From Rhizobium oryziradicis (GTDB lineage: Bacteria > Pseudomonadota > Alphaproteobacteria > Rhizobiales > Rhizobiaceae), in contig NZ_MKIM01000028.1 of NCBI RefSeq assembly GCF_001939045.1, forward strand, positions 186,001-250,000: a DNA stretch of 64,000 nt. The letters run 5' to 3'. The notes under the pieces are model-generated. The model did no database searches. It saw nothing but the letters and a program-made list of their open reading frames with translations, and was not told the DNA's origin. The translations under genes were made by a program, and so were the position numbers. This document shows positions 1 through 8,184 of this stretch, piece after piece. Position 1 is the stretch's first letter. Each line of letters starts with the position of its first letter.

Positions 1-635
1 AGCATGCCGATGAACGCGAAATCAACGGCATCATCGGCAGTGGCAATGGGTTGAAACTCCTGATCGCTGATGCCGTTATAAATCAGCCGATAAGGGCAGC
101 GTGGCTCGCCAACCTTGGTTTGATAGCTCCATTGCTCAAAACCACAGACGAAAGCAATGGCCTCCGTCTGACGTTCCAGCAATCGTTCCAGCGTGAAGAT
201 GGCTTTGCCCATCAAGGTGTTGGCACGATAATGCAGGCTACCGCCGTGGGGAGAATAGAAGCGGGCAACGGGCAGACCTTTGGAGCGCAACACAGTGCCG
301 ATGATGCGGGCAATGGCTCCCCCCTTGGCTCCATGGCCGTGCAACACATCCGGCTTGAGAGATTTGATGTGCAGGTAGCATTGCTTCACGGCCGCAAAAT
401 CCTGCGGCCCAATGGCGCGGCGAATGGGCAGACGCACCAAACCCAGCTTCAGCTTTGGCTCCAATTCGGCAAAAAGTGCTGCTTCGTGCGCACCACCTGT
501 GGAGCTATCGCAGACAATGCCCACCTCATGCCCGGCCCGATCATGCTGCTCGACAAGATCGCGAACATGGCGGAAGATGCCGCCAACCGGCGAGCGGAAG
601 CAATGAATGATGCGCAAAGGCCGAGGTTCATCCAT
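1..635 (-). CDS. GT4 family glycosyltransferase (3' end outside window)
   Basis: The minus-strand frame is open from an ATG at 635 to the left edge, giving about 211 N-terminal residues. It begins MDEPRPLRIIHCFRSPVGGI, followed by a Rossmann-like half: a GGIFRHVRDL segment, LKPDVLHGHGAKGGAIAR, and RFYSPHGGSLHY. This layout is the acceptor-binding N-terminal domain of GT-B fold, family 4 glycosyltransferases. The donor-binding half with the E-x7-E motif lies beyond the edge. Its ATG overlaps the stop of the upstream exporter gene (TGATG), so the two are translationally coupled. I infer that it adds a sugar to the lipid-linked repeat of the polysaccharide exported by the neighbours. By position it may be one of the upp (unipolar polysaccharide) glycosyltransferases of Agrobacterium. 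Substrate unknown. Confidence 0.85.
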   Translation of the reverse strand, partial: MDEPRPLRIIHCFRSPVGGIFRHVRDLVEQHDRAGHEVGIVCDSSTGGAHEAALFAELEPKLKLGLVRLPIRRAIGPQDFAAVKQCYLHIKSLKPDVLHGHGAKGGAIARIIGTVLRSKGLPVARFYSPHGGSLHYRANTLMGKAIFTLERLLERQTEAIAFVCGFEQWSYQTKVGEPRCPYRLIYNGISDQEFQPIATADDAVDFAFIGM

Positions 636-1204
636 CAAAACAGCCGTTCACGCACGTAGATGGTATCACCCGCCATGATAGGATCGGTCACAGGAACTCT
701 GCCGGTGGCAATGGTGCCGTTGACTTTGCGGGTCACATCCATATCGCGCTGATTGGCACGGCTGGTGAAGCCACCTGCGACCGCGATGGCGTTTTGCAAG
801 GTCATGCCCGGCACGTAGGAATATTGCCCCGGCTGGCCCACTTCGCCCATCACGAAGATAGAGCGGTAGCGGTCAATTTCGATGCTGACATCGGGATCGC
901 GCAGATAGCCCTTGCGTAATTTCTGGGCGATGGACCCTTCAAGCTGGGGCAGGCTCAGGCCACGGGCGGCAACCTGACCAATCAATGGGAAGGCGATATA
1001 ACCCGCCTGATCAACCGTATAGGTGTTGGTCAAGCCAGCCTGTTCGAAAACGGTAATGCGCAGCCGGTCGCCACTGTCCAGCCGGTAGGGCTCGATGGTG
1101 GAGCGATGAAAGACCTTTGACGCTGGCTGATAGGATGAGCAGCTTGCAAGGGCTGCCATTGCCACCACAGCCAAGGCCAGCAAGATTTTTTTGGCGATAA
1201 CCAT
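635..1204 (-). CDS. Wza/OPX-type polysaccharide export lipoprotein
   Basis: About 189 residues. It starts with a lipoprotein signal peptide (hydrophobic run ending LASC, a lipobox), then a polysaccharide-export domain (DSGDRLRITVFEQ ... AGYIAFPLIGQV) and one SLBB domain (FVMGEVGQPGQYSYVPGMTL). This is the short ExoF/UppC-like outer-membrane export type rather than full-length Wza. I chose the ATG at 1204 because a GGGAG ribosome site sits 11 bases before it. A GTG at 1216 is also in frame but would consume that site. It forms a leftward operon with the glycosyltransferase and is divergent from the Wzz-like gene at 1543, its expected inner-membrane partner. Expected role: the outer-membrane or periplasmic part of the polysaccharide conduit. 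Confidence 0.85.
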   Translation of the reverse strand: MVIAKKILLALAVVAMAALASCSSYQPASKVFHRSTIEPYRLDSGDRLRITVFEQAGLTNTYTVDQAGYIAFPLIGQVAARGLSLPQLEGSIAQKLRKGYLRDPDVSIEIDRYRSIFVMGEVGQPGQYSYVPGMTLQNAIAVAGGFTSRANQRDMDVTRKVNGTIATGRVPVTDPIMAGDTIYVRERLF

Positions 1205-1542
1205 ACGTAATCGCACTCCCGGCGAGAAATATCACAATAGAGTTCTTATCGGCCACTATAGTTAACGGTGCGTAAACCCTCGGCCGGTTCACGGCATTTG
1301 TTACCACAGTTGGGGCGTTTATGATGTAAACTTCGCAAGAATTAAGCATGGCCGAATGTGTATAATGCTTGGGCCGTGACGTGCTTGCTCATGGCCTTCG
1401 CCATGAAGTCGATCCGATTTTGGATAATATGCTGCAAGATGATCTGTGATGTGACGAAGTTCAGCGGCAGGAGCGGTGCTTGAATTAACCATTACGTTAC
1501 CATGTTCATTTACAGATTGCTGATAATTCAAGGAGTGGCGCA
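1205..1542. other. Divergent intergenic region, polysaccharide locus
   Basis: 338 bases between the leftward exporter gene and the rightward Wzz-like gene. It must hold both promoters, but I cannot pick convincing -35/-10 pairs. The only firm element is a strong ribosome site (AAGGAG) 7 bases before the ATG at 1543. I see no RNA gene. Confidence 0.5.
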
Positions 1543-3768
1543 ATGACGGGTCAGCCGGGCACATCCCCTCAGGATGTGGATATTGATCTCTTGCAGCTCT
1601 TTCGCGCCGTCTGGCAGCGGAAGGGTCGTATAGCGCTTGCCACCTGCTTGATGGCGGGTGTGGCTTTTGTAGGCGCAAGCATGATCAAGCCCACGTACCG
1701 GGCCGAAACTTCGGTGCTGATCGAGCCTCGTGCCCCCAATTATGACGCCGAAAATGCGAAATCTGCGTCATCAGAGCCGGTGCTGGATGATCTTAATATC
1801 GTCAGTCAGGTGCAGCTGTTTCGCTCGGCGGACTTGATCCGTCAGGTGGTCAAAGACCTCAAACTCTACGAATTGCCGGAGTTTGATCCTGATCTGCATC
1901 CATCGGCGCTCTCCGATTTGCTGGTGATGCTGCATTTGAAAAAGAATCCGCTGGATCTGGCCCCGGAAGATCGGGTTATCCAGACGTTCCTGAGCAAATT
2001 GCAGGTCTATCAGGTTGAGAAATCGCGGGTTATTGGCATCGAGTTTTCCTCGAAAGATCCAAAGCTTGCGGCGGCCATTCCCAATGAAATGGTCAAAGTC
2101 TATCTGGACCTGCAAAGCGGTGCCAAGCTGGATAGCAATCAGGACGCCGCCAAATGGCTGGAGCCGGAAATTGCCAATCTGCGCAAAAAAGTCTCGGAAG
2201 CTGAAAAGAAGGTGGCGGATTATCGCCGACAAGCCGATCTGTTGCCAACCGGCGAAGGCTCAACCCTTGCCTCTACTGAGCTGAACAATATCGCCACTGA
2301 GCTGTCGCGGGTGAGGGCAGAGCGGGCCAGCGCCGAAGCACGGGCGCAAAATGCGCGGGCTGCGATGCGGGCTGGCAAACCCACCGACAATCTGGATATT
2401 GTCATGGCGTCGCCCGCCGTGCAGCAATTGAAGCAGAGCGAGGCCAGTGTGCAGGCGCAGATTTCGGATCTGTCCACCAGTCTTCTCGATGGTCATCCGC
2501 GCATCAAGGCGCTCAAGGCCCAATTGGCCAGTTTGCGGGCGCAGATTGCGCAAGAAACCAGCAAAGTCGTGTCCAGCCTGGAAGCGGATGCCAATGTTGC
2601 CAAAATGCGTGAAGCGGATCTGGTGAAACAGCTGAATGCCACCAAGGCCCAGAGCGCGGAAGCCGGAGATCGGCAGGTGGGTCTCAACGCGCTTGAGCGC
2701 GAAGCTGCAGCCCAACGGCAATTGCTGGAAACCTATCTGGCCCGCTATCGGGAAGCCACCAGCCGAATGGACCGCAATGCAACGCCCGCCGATGCGCGCG
2801 TCATTTCAAAGGCATCCGAGCCGGGATCGCCAAATTTTCCCAAAGTGCTGACCATCACCATTGTTGCCGGTGTTGCAACGCTGGTGTTGAGCATCATCAT
2901 CACCATGTTTGCCGAGTTGTTTAGCGGCAGAGCGTTGAAGCCTGTTGGTCCGGTTGAACCCCTTGGTGGCCATGATCCATCACCGCGTGCGCGGCGTTTG
3001 GATCGTGACGAGCCGGAATTTGCACCGGTTGATCCGCAGCCAAAGCCAAAGGCGCAGTCTGTGGCGCAAGCGCGTGCTGCCTTCAGCGCCCACGAGGTTC
3101 AAACAGAGGCTTTGGAAGAAACGCATTCGCCGCTCGATGAGAGCGTTGCAGCCACGCCGGAGCAGGTTGCTGCTGACAGCGAATTTTCCATTGCATCGGT
3201 TGCCCGCTATCTCACCCGCAACGGCATTTCCAAGGCGGTTGCCATCTCGCCCTCGGGCGATGATGGCTCTACCGCCACCGTGATGCTGGCCCGCGCCATC
3301 GCCAAGGCAGGCCGCACGGTGATCTTGATTGATATGACCGGCTCAGGTTGCCCGACCGCATTGATGGCTGAAAGCAAGGATTTGCCCGGCGTGACGGATC
3401 TGGTCTGTGGCGATGTTGCCTTTGGCGAGACAATCCATGCCGATCAAAGCTCGGACGCTCACATTATGCCTAAGGGCAATGCCGATATCCGCCAGGCCCT
3501 GCGCGGTATGGATCGCTTGTCGATGGTGATTGAGGCGCTGGCCGATGTGTATGATCTGGTGATGATTGAGTGCGGACCGGCAAGCGCTGAAAATGTATCT
3601 CACCTGTGCCGGGCGCAGGAGCATGAAATCATTCTGTCTGCTCCGCAGCCGGATCGCCAGCAATTGTCCGAGATCATGGCGACCTTTGAGGCCGTGGGAT
3701 ACACCGACCTTGTGCTGATGAGCGAGACGGCATCACCGCCGGATGGCGAAGACCGCGACGCTGCGTGA
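1543..3768 (+). CDS. Wzz/GumC-type polysaccharide co-polymerase with degenerate BY-kinase domain
   Basis: 741 residues. Order: short cytoplasmic N-terminus, first membrane segment (about 33-50), Wzz periplasmic domain, long coiled coil rich in Ala/Glu/Arg (about 200-400), a GNVR-like end (AAAQRQLLETYLARYREA), second membrane segment (about 435-460), a Pro/acidic linker, and a C-terminal P-loop-like domain from about 560. That last domain aligns with bacterial tyrosine kinases (Wzc/ExoP C-terminus), but its Walker A reads SPSGDDGSTA without the invariant lysine. The second aspartate motif is ILIDMTGSG, and Walker B ends in MIECGPA. There is no tyrosine-rich tail. Catalysis is therefore unlikely. 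The domain probably serves as a scaffold that sets chain length and couples synthesis to export. AAGGAG lies 7 bases before the ATG. Confidence 0.85.
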   Translation: MTGQPGTSPQDVDIDLLQLFRAVWQRKGRIALATCLMAGVAFVGASMIKPTYRAETSVLIEPRAPNYDAENAKSASSEPVLDDLNIVSQVQLFRSADLIRQVVKDLKLYELPEFDPDLHPSALSDLLVMLHLKKNPLDLAPEDRVIQTFLSKLQVYQVEKSRVIGIEFSSKDPKLAAAIPNEMVKVYLDLQSGAKLDSNQDAAKWLEPEIANLRKKVSEAEKKVADYRRQADLLPTGEGSTLASTELNNIATELSRVRAERASAEARAQNARAAMRAGKPTDNLDIVMASPAVQQLKQSEASVQAQISDLSTSLLDGHPRIKALKAQLASLRAQIAQETSKVVSSLEADANVAKMREADLVKQLNATKAQSAEAGDRQVGLNALEREAAAQRQLLETYLARYREATSRMDRNATPADARVISKASEPGSPNFPKVLTITIVAGVATLVLSIIITMFAELFSGRALKPVGPVEPLGGHDPSPRARRLDRDEPEFAPVDPQPKPKAQSVAQARAAFSAHEVQTEALEETHSPLDESVAATPEQVAADSEFSIASVARYLTRNGISKAVAISPSGDDGSTATVMLARAIAKAGRTVILIDMTGSGCPTALMAESKDLPGVTDLVCGDVAFGETIHADQSSDAHIMPKGNADIRQALRGMDRLSMVIEALADVYDLVMIECGPASAENVSHLCRAQEHEIILSAPQPDRQQLSEIMATFEAVGYTDLVLMSETASPPDGEDRDAA

Positions 3769-3780
3769 AGGCTCGAAAGC

Positions 3781-5007
3781 TCAATCATCCGTGTCATTAG
3801 ATTGGCTGGGCTTGATGCCCTTTGCCCGGATTTTTTGAAGGCAGGCATAGAGCCTGGGATTGGTTTTAATCACGCTTTTGGTGCGCGTCAGCAGCCTTTG
3901 GGCATTGGCGGCAATGTGGCCAATTGGGGTGATCGGCAGCACAATATCGTGGTGAACCGTTTCAACCGGGCACCAGCCCCGCTTATAGCTCTGGTCGCCA
4001 ATTCCAAAATCAAACACCCGGGCTCCTTGCGCACAGCATCGTTCAATCATCAGCCAAAACAGCAATTCACCTGAGCTGGCCTCCGGCACCAAGCTCGCAT
4101 CAATCGAGCCAAACTGGCAGATCACATGATCGCCTTTGCGCGATAACCCGGCAATGGCTGAAATTTTACCGCTATAGTCACCCTTGAGACGAATGGCATG
4201 GAGCTCCAGCGCAGCATTTTGACCTTCGCGCGGGCTGTGTTGCAAATGATGGAAGAAGGCTTGTGTCTCGGTTGCGTGAAACACGTCGGGGAGGCCAAGG
4301 TCTGCAAATCGCACCGCTTTTTGCTCGAAAAACAGCGCAAGCAGGCGGGTCTTCTCGTCGGTGCTTTCGGCAACAATATGGTCAAATCCGCCGTGCTCGT
4401 TGAGCTTGCGTTGCTGGTTGCGAAATTTTTTGCGCCGCCTTTTGGCATTCAACTGCGCAATCGTGGCCTGGAAATCATCAAACAGAGGCAGTTGAAAAGC
4501 GTGGTTCTGATTTTCAACCGCGGGAAGACCAGCCAAGGGGTGGCGCTGATTGCGCCATAACAAGGGAATATTGGAGAGGTGCAGCAGATCGGCATGATGG
4601 GTCAGTGCTGATGTGATCTGCTGGCGCAATGCTCTTGTGGTTTCAGCGCCGATCGAGTGGCGAAAAGCGGTATCGAACAATCCCGTGTTGATGTTGCTGA
4701 ACGGGGCCGCGATAAAGCTTGCTTTGCGCACTATAGTGCGACGGGAGATTTCCAAGGGCAGAATGCACACAGTGCGCCCGCCGCTTTGGCCGCGCAGGAT
4801 AGCCAGCGGGCTGTTATGGGTTTGCACCCATGCGTGGCACCAGTCATAGCTTTGGTGCAAGGAGCAATAATCGTCGCGCTCCAATGCGCGCCATTCTTGC
4901 TCAAGCGGCTCCATGCTGGAGAAGACATCCATGGATATCGCGACCGGGGAAGGGCGCGCGCCCGCAGCTGCGGTCATGGTTTCACGATGGTCGGCATTGA
5001 CGCTCAA
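3781..5007 (-). CDS. CelD/BcsL-type GNAT acetyltransferase
   Basis: 408 residues. The fold matches COG5653/Acetyltransf_6 proteins, often annotated as acetyltransferases of cellulose or exopolysaccharide biosynthesis. Visible marks are an N-terminal SLHQSYDWCHAWV segment, a basic KRRRKKFRNQQRKL stretch near 190, and a C-terminal GNAT core (GKISAIAGLSRKGDHVICQ, then FDFGIGDQSYKRGWC). It is convergent with the Wzz-like gene (12 bases between stops), so it probably acylates the same polysaccharide. This is inference. The longest frame opens with TTG at 5007, 3 bases after the DUF2842 stop. An ATG at 4977 is an alternative, and neither has a strong ribosome site. Substrate unknown. Confidence 0.75.
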   Translation of the reverse strand: MSVNADHRETMTAAAGARPSPVAISMDVFSSMEPLEQEWRALERDDYCSLHQSYDWCHAWVQTHNSPLAILRGQSGGRTVCILPLEISRRTIVRKASFIAAPFSNINTGLFDTAFRHSIGAETTRALRQQITSALTHHADLLHLSNIPLLWRNQRHPLAGLPAVENQNHAFQLPLFDDFQATIAQLNAKRRRKKFRNQQRKLNEHGGFDHIVAESTDEKTRLLALFFEQKAVRFADLGLPDVFHATETQAFFHHLQHSPREGQNAALELHAIRLKGDYSGKISAIAGLSRKGDHVICQFGSIDASLVPEASSGELLFWLMIERCCAQGARVFDFGIGDQSYKRGWCPVETVHHDIVLPITPIGHIAANAQRLLTRTKSVIKTNPRLYACLQKIRAKGIKPSQSNDTDD

Positions 5008-5010
5008 GGG

Positions 5011-5232
5011 TCAAGGCCTGTTTTTCTGCACCGGTCCGGCCATCCATTTGATGATCAGCATGGCAGGCACCACCCACAGCACACCAGACAGCAGGAAATA
5101 GAGAAAATGCACCCACCAAGGCGATTGTGCCAGTGTCAGCGTGGCAATGGTGGTGGCCAGCAGCGCATACAGCATCACCAGAGCGACGATTAAAACAATC
5201 CCGATGAATTTTTTCAGTCTCACTGGCATCAT
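5011..5232 (-). CDS. DUF2842 small inner-membrane protein
   Basis: 73 residues with two hydrophobic helices (about 9-34 and 39-63), which fits the alphaproteobacterial DUF2842 family. It ends in a basic cytoplasmic tail (KWMAGPVQKNRP). I start it at the ATG at 5232 (a second ATG follows directly at 5229), with AAGGTG a few bases upstream. A longer frame to 5517 exists but would run antisense into ctaA and lacks a ribosome site. It is divergent from ctaA, with about 100 bases between starts. Function is unknown. From memory, family members often sit beside heme A synthase, so a role around cytochrome oxidase biogenesis is possible but unproven. Confidence 0.75.
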   Translation of the reverse strand: MMPVRLKKFIGIVLIVALVMLYALLATTIATLTLAQSPWWVHFLYFLLSGVLWVVPAMLIIKWMAGPVQKNRP

Positions 5233-5335
5233 AACACCTTGGAAATGCTGGCCGCGACGCCATGCCGCAAACCTGTTACTCTTGTTTTGCACCGGCTGTT
5301 GTTGCAAATCAACAGGATTGCAAGAGGATTGACAA

Positions 5336-6427
5336 ATGACAATCGCCAGTACCCTATCACCAACATCAACACCGCTTCTAACGAGGCAGCTTCGCAATCG
5401 CCGCGCCATTCGCATCTGGCTCGGGTTTGTGGTGCTGGCGCTGTTTGCGCTTGTGCTTGTGGGCGGGGCCACGCGCCTCACCAATTCCGGCCTTTCCATT
5501 ACCGAGTGGAAGCCCATTCATGGCGTGATTCCACCACTGTCGGTGGATGAATGGCAAGAAGAATTCAAACTCTACCAGCAGATTCCGCAATATGAGCGCA
5601 TGAACAAAGACATGACGCTGGACGGCTTCAAGGAGATCTATTGGTGGGAGTGGGCGCATCGCTTTCTGGCCCGCAGCATTGGTATGATTTTCGCGCTGCC
5701 GCTGCTGTTTTTCTGGGTGACTGGCCGCATTGAAAAGAAATTGCGGCCAAGGCTTTTGGCAATTCTGGCTTTGGGTGGATTTCAGGGTTTTGTGGGCTGG
5801 TGGATGGTGTCATCCGGGCTGACGGCGCGCACGGAGGTCAGCCAATACCGTCTGGCGACCCATCTGGTGATAGCCTGTCTGATTTTCGCGTCCTGTGTCT
5901 GGGTCATGTGCGGACTGGGAAAGCGCGATGTGGAGGCACCGCCCAAGGCCAGTTCGAAAGGTTGGGCCACGGCTTTGCTGTGTCTTGTGCTGTTTCAGAT
6001 CTATCTGGGTGCGCTGGTCGCGGGTCTGCGCGCAGGCTATACCTATAACACATGGCCGCTGATGGATGGCGCTTTGGTGCCCGGTGATTTGCTGATCCAG
6101 CATCCACTCTGGGTCAATTTCTTTGAAAACCCCAAAACCGTGCAGTTCGTGCACCGTCTTGGGGCTTATGCCGTGTTTCTGGTCGCGCTTTACCACATGG
6201 TGACGTCACTTACTGCCGCGCCGAAATCGTCTCATGCGCGGCGCAGCGTTGTGCTTTTCTGGTTGATCACAGCGCAAGCGGCGCTTGGAATCTTCACGCT
6301 GCTGCATCATGTGCCGTTGCATGCCGGGCTTGCCCATCAGGGGCTGGCGCTGATTGTGCTGGGCTTTGCGGTTGCCCACCTGCGCGGGTTTTATGGGGCT
6401 TACAGGCTACCCGAAACGGTAGCCTGA
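5336..6427 (+). CDS. ctaA: Heme A synthase, CtaA/Cox15 type 2
   Basis: 363 residues, eight predicted membrane helices. It converts heme O to heme A for aa3-type cytochrome c oxidase. Diagnostic stretches are GGATRLTNSGLSITEWKPI after the first helix, WWEWAHRFLAR carrying one heme histidine, GLRAGYTYNTWPLMDG, FVHRLGAYAVF carrying a second, and LLHHVPLHAGLAHQG near the end with the C-terminal pair. The long first loop (VDEWQEEFKLYQQIPQYERM) is typical of the alphaproteobacterial and mitochondrial form. The 3' end overlaps the stop region of the convergent dioxygenase gene by 21 bases. It is divergent from the DUF2842 gene. Confidence 0.95.
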   Translation: MTIASTLSPTSTPLLTRQLRNRRAIRIWLGFVVLALFALVLVGGATRLTNSGLSITEWKPIHGVIPPLSVDEWQEEFKLYQQIPQYERMNKDMTLDGFKEIYWWEWAHRFLARSIGMIFALPLLFFWVTGRIEKKLRPRLLAILALGGFQGFVGWWMVSSGLTARTEVSQYRLATHLVIACLIFASCVWVMCGLGKRDVEAPPKASSKGWATALLCLVLFQIYLGALVAGLRAGYTYNTWPLMDGALVPGDLLIQHPLWVNFFENPKTVQFVHRLGAYAVFLVALYHMVTSLTAAPKSSHARRSVVLFWLITAQAALGIFTLLHHVPLHAGLAHQGLALIVLGFAVAHLRGFYGAYRLPETVA

Positions 6428-7237
6428 GTAGGCCTTGCCCCAAATTGTACCACTGAAAACCTGCTGGCCCCGATCGGAGCCAGCAGCGCCAGCCGCCACA
6501 AACAGGGGCACCAGATGGTCATGGTCTGGCACGTGGCATGCGAGCGCATCAGGATTTTCATGCCACTTGGCCAGTTCCGATGCTCGCGCATCGGGATCTT
6601 CCAGCGCGACCGCCGCTGTCAACCAATCATCAAAGCGCTTGGCCGCAGCTTCGTGCTGTGTGTCTCGGCTACGAAACATGCGCATGTTGTGATAGCTCAT
6701 GCCAGAGGCAATGATCAGCACATCCTCATCGCGCAGTTTGGCCAAGGCTTTGCCCAGCGCGATATGGCTTTCCGTATCCAAGGTGTTTTTCAGCGACATC
6801 ATCACCACCGGCACGTCTGCCTCCGGATAGGCGACCATCATGGGAATGAACACGCCGTGATCAAAACCGCGTTCCGAATCCTCAGAAGACGCAATGCCCG
6901 CTTCTGACAAAACCGCGCGCACATGCTGCGCCAAGGCCGGATCGCCTTTGGCGGGATAGGACAGCTGATAGGTGTGTTCCGGAAAGCCATAATAATCAAA
7001 CAGCATGCCGGGTGCTTTTGCCGTGCTGACCGTTGGAAGCGGCTCTTTTTCCCAATGGCCGGACACCATCAAGATCGCTTTTGGCGTGCTGCCAACGTTT
7101 TTCGGAAAATGCGTCAGAAACTCCGCCAACTCATCCCATGGGCCGCGGCCCGTTTCATCCTTGGGAAACTCCATGAAGGGCCAAGGTCCGCCACCGTGGG
7201 GGACGAAGTAAACGGGAAGGCGGGCTGTTTGGGTCAT
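6407..7237 (-). CDS. Class III extradiol ring-cleavage dioxygenase (DODA/YgiD type)
   Basis: 276 residues from the ATG at 7237, chosen because AGGAG lies about 8 bases upstream. A longer frame to 7348 would overlap the kinase gene. Family marks in order: VPHGGGPWPF, ILMVSGHWE, FDYYGFPEHTYQLSYPAKG, ERGFDHGVFIPMMVAYPEAD, and IIASGMSYHNMR. The histidines of these motifs bind the non-heme Fe(II) or Zn(II). Relatives include E. coli YgiD (DOPA 4,5-dioxygenase) and aromatic dioxygenases of the LigB superfamily. The natural substrate cannot be read from sequence. It lies downstream of argC and the APH-type kinase and may be cotranscribed. Its last 21 bases are antisense to the end of ctaA. Confidence 0.85.
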   Translation of the reverse strand: MTQTARLPVYFVPHGGGPWPFMEFPKDETGRGPWDELAEFLTHFPKNVGSTPKAILMVSGHWEKEPLPTVSTAKAPGMLFDYYGFPEHTYQLSYPAKGDPALAQHVRAVLSEAGIASSEDSERGFDHGVFIPMMVAYPEADVPVVMMSLKNTLDTESHIALGKALAKLRDEDVLIIASGMSYHNMRMFRSRDTQHEAAAKRFDDWLTAAVALEDPDARASELAKWHENPDALACHVPDHDHLVPLFVAAGAAGSDRGQQVFSGTIWGKAYSGYRFG

Positions 7238-7301
7238 GGTGTCGCTCCTGCAATCAATAGCGACACAATAGCGCGTGAATGTGTGGGAGACGAGGTGCGG
7301 A

Positions 7302-8180
7302 TCAGTCGACGAACTGTTCAGCAAGTATGGACCTTGCCATGCGCGCAAAGCCTAATCGCTCATCGAGATTGATCTGTCCTGAAGGCGTGAGGCCGCCCTG
7401 AAGCGTCCACGCAGCGGACAGTCCGGCATGGGCCGCCGCAAAGCGCAGGATCTTGGAGGCGGTGCAGTCGAGTGCTGTTGCAAAGCGCCTTGCCAACCGT
7501 ATCGCCCGTTGCGGATCAAGAATCTCGTCTGTGGCGTAAAGCGGATTGCCAAACACATTGGCAACATCATAGGCCGGATCACCCAGCAAACCTTGTGGAT
7601 CGATGGCAATCCAGCCACCGCGTTCGCCACCAATGATATTATCATGATGGAGATCGCCATGCAGCGGCTTGATGACGTATTGCTCGGCCAGCATGTGTCG
7701 GGCAATGCTGGCGCTCCAGTCAATCACATCGGCGATAGAGGCTTTTGCTCCGGCTTTTTCGAGTGAAAACAGAGCGCCAAAATGGGCATGCAACGGCGTC
7801 AAGGCGGCAGGAAATGGTGTGGATGACGGCGCATGCAGGCGCTGCAACACATCGACAATAATTTCGGTGGCGATCACATCGCCAACCTGACCGTGATAGG
7901 TTCTCAGTGTCAGATGGCCTGCATCTTCAAGGAGGGCGGTATCATCCTCTTGCGCTAGCACCTTGATGGCACCAAGCCCATCGCGCCAGCGCAGAAAGTC
8001 CATACCGGGGCGCTCACCCCGACCTTCAGGCTTCAATGTTTTCACAATAACCGGCAGCTCCTGCTGCGTGGCGCGAAAAACAAAACTGCTATGGGTGTCA
8101 GCGATCAGCCGAATATTCGATAGCCCCCACGCATCGACCAGAACGCTCGATACAGAGGGGGCTTGCAAAGACTGTGTCAA
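7302..8180 (-). CDS. APH(6)/streptomycin 6-kinase-like phosphotransferase
   Basis: 292 residues with a protein-kinase-like fold. The catalytic loop is KPLHGDLHHDNI and the metal-binding motif is WIAIDPQGLLGDPAYDVAN, the pair characteristic of the APH(6) group (StrB-like). The N-lobe lysine is probably in PVIVKTLKPEG. The reading frame opens with TTG at 8180, only 4 bases after the argC stop, with no good ribosome site, so translation may depend on argC. Chromosomal relatives of this family in soil bacteria often phosphorylate unknown metabolites rather than giving resistance. I would not call it a resistance gene from sequence alone. Confidence 0.8.
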   Translation of the reverse strand: MTQSLQAPSVSSVLVDAWGLSNIRLIADTHSSFVFRATQQELPVIVKTLKPEGRGERPGMDFLRWRDGLGAIKVLAQEDDTALLEDAGHLTLRTYHGQVGDVIATEIIVDVLQRLHAPSSTPFPAALTPLHAHFGALFSLEKAGAKASIADVIDWSASIARHMLAEQYVIKPLHGDLHHDNIIGGERGGWIAIDPQGLLGDPAYDVANVFGNPLYATDEILDPQRAIRLARRFATALDCTASKILRFAAAHAGLSAAWTLQGGLTPSGQINLDERLGFARMARSILAEQFVD

Positions 8181-8184
8181 ACGA

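Noticed and set aside
51-659. 202-codon plus-strand frame at the left edge
   Set aside because: Antisense to the GT4 glycosyltransferase, which has clear family motifs and an overlapping start with the exporter gene.
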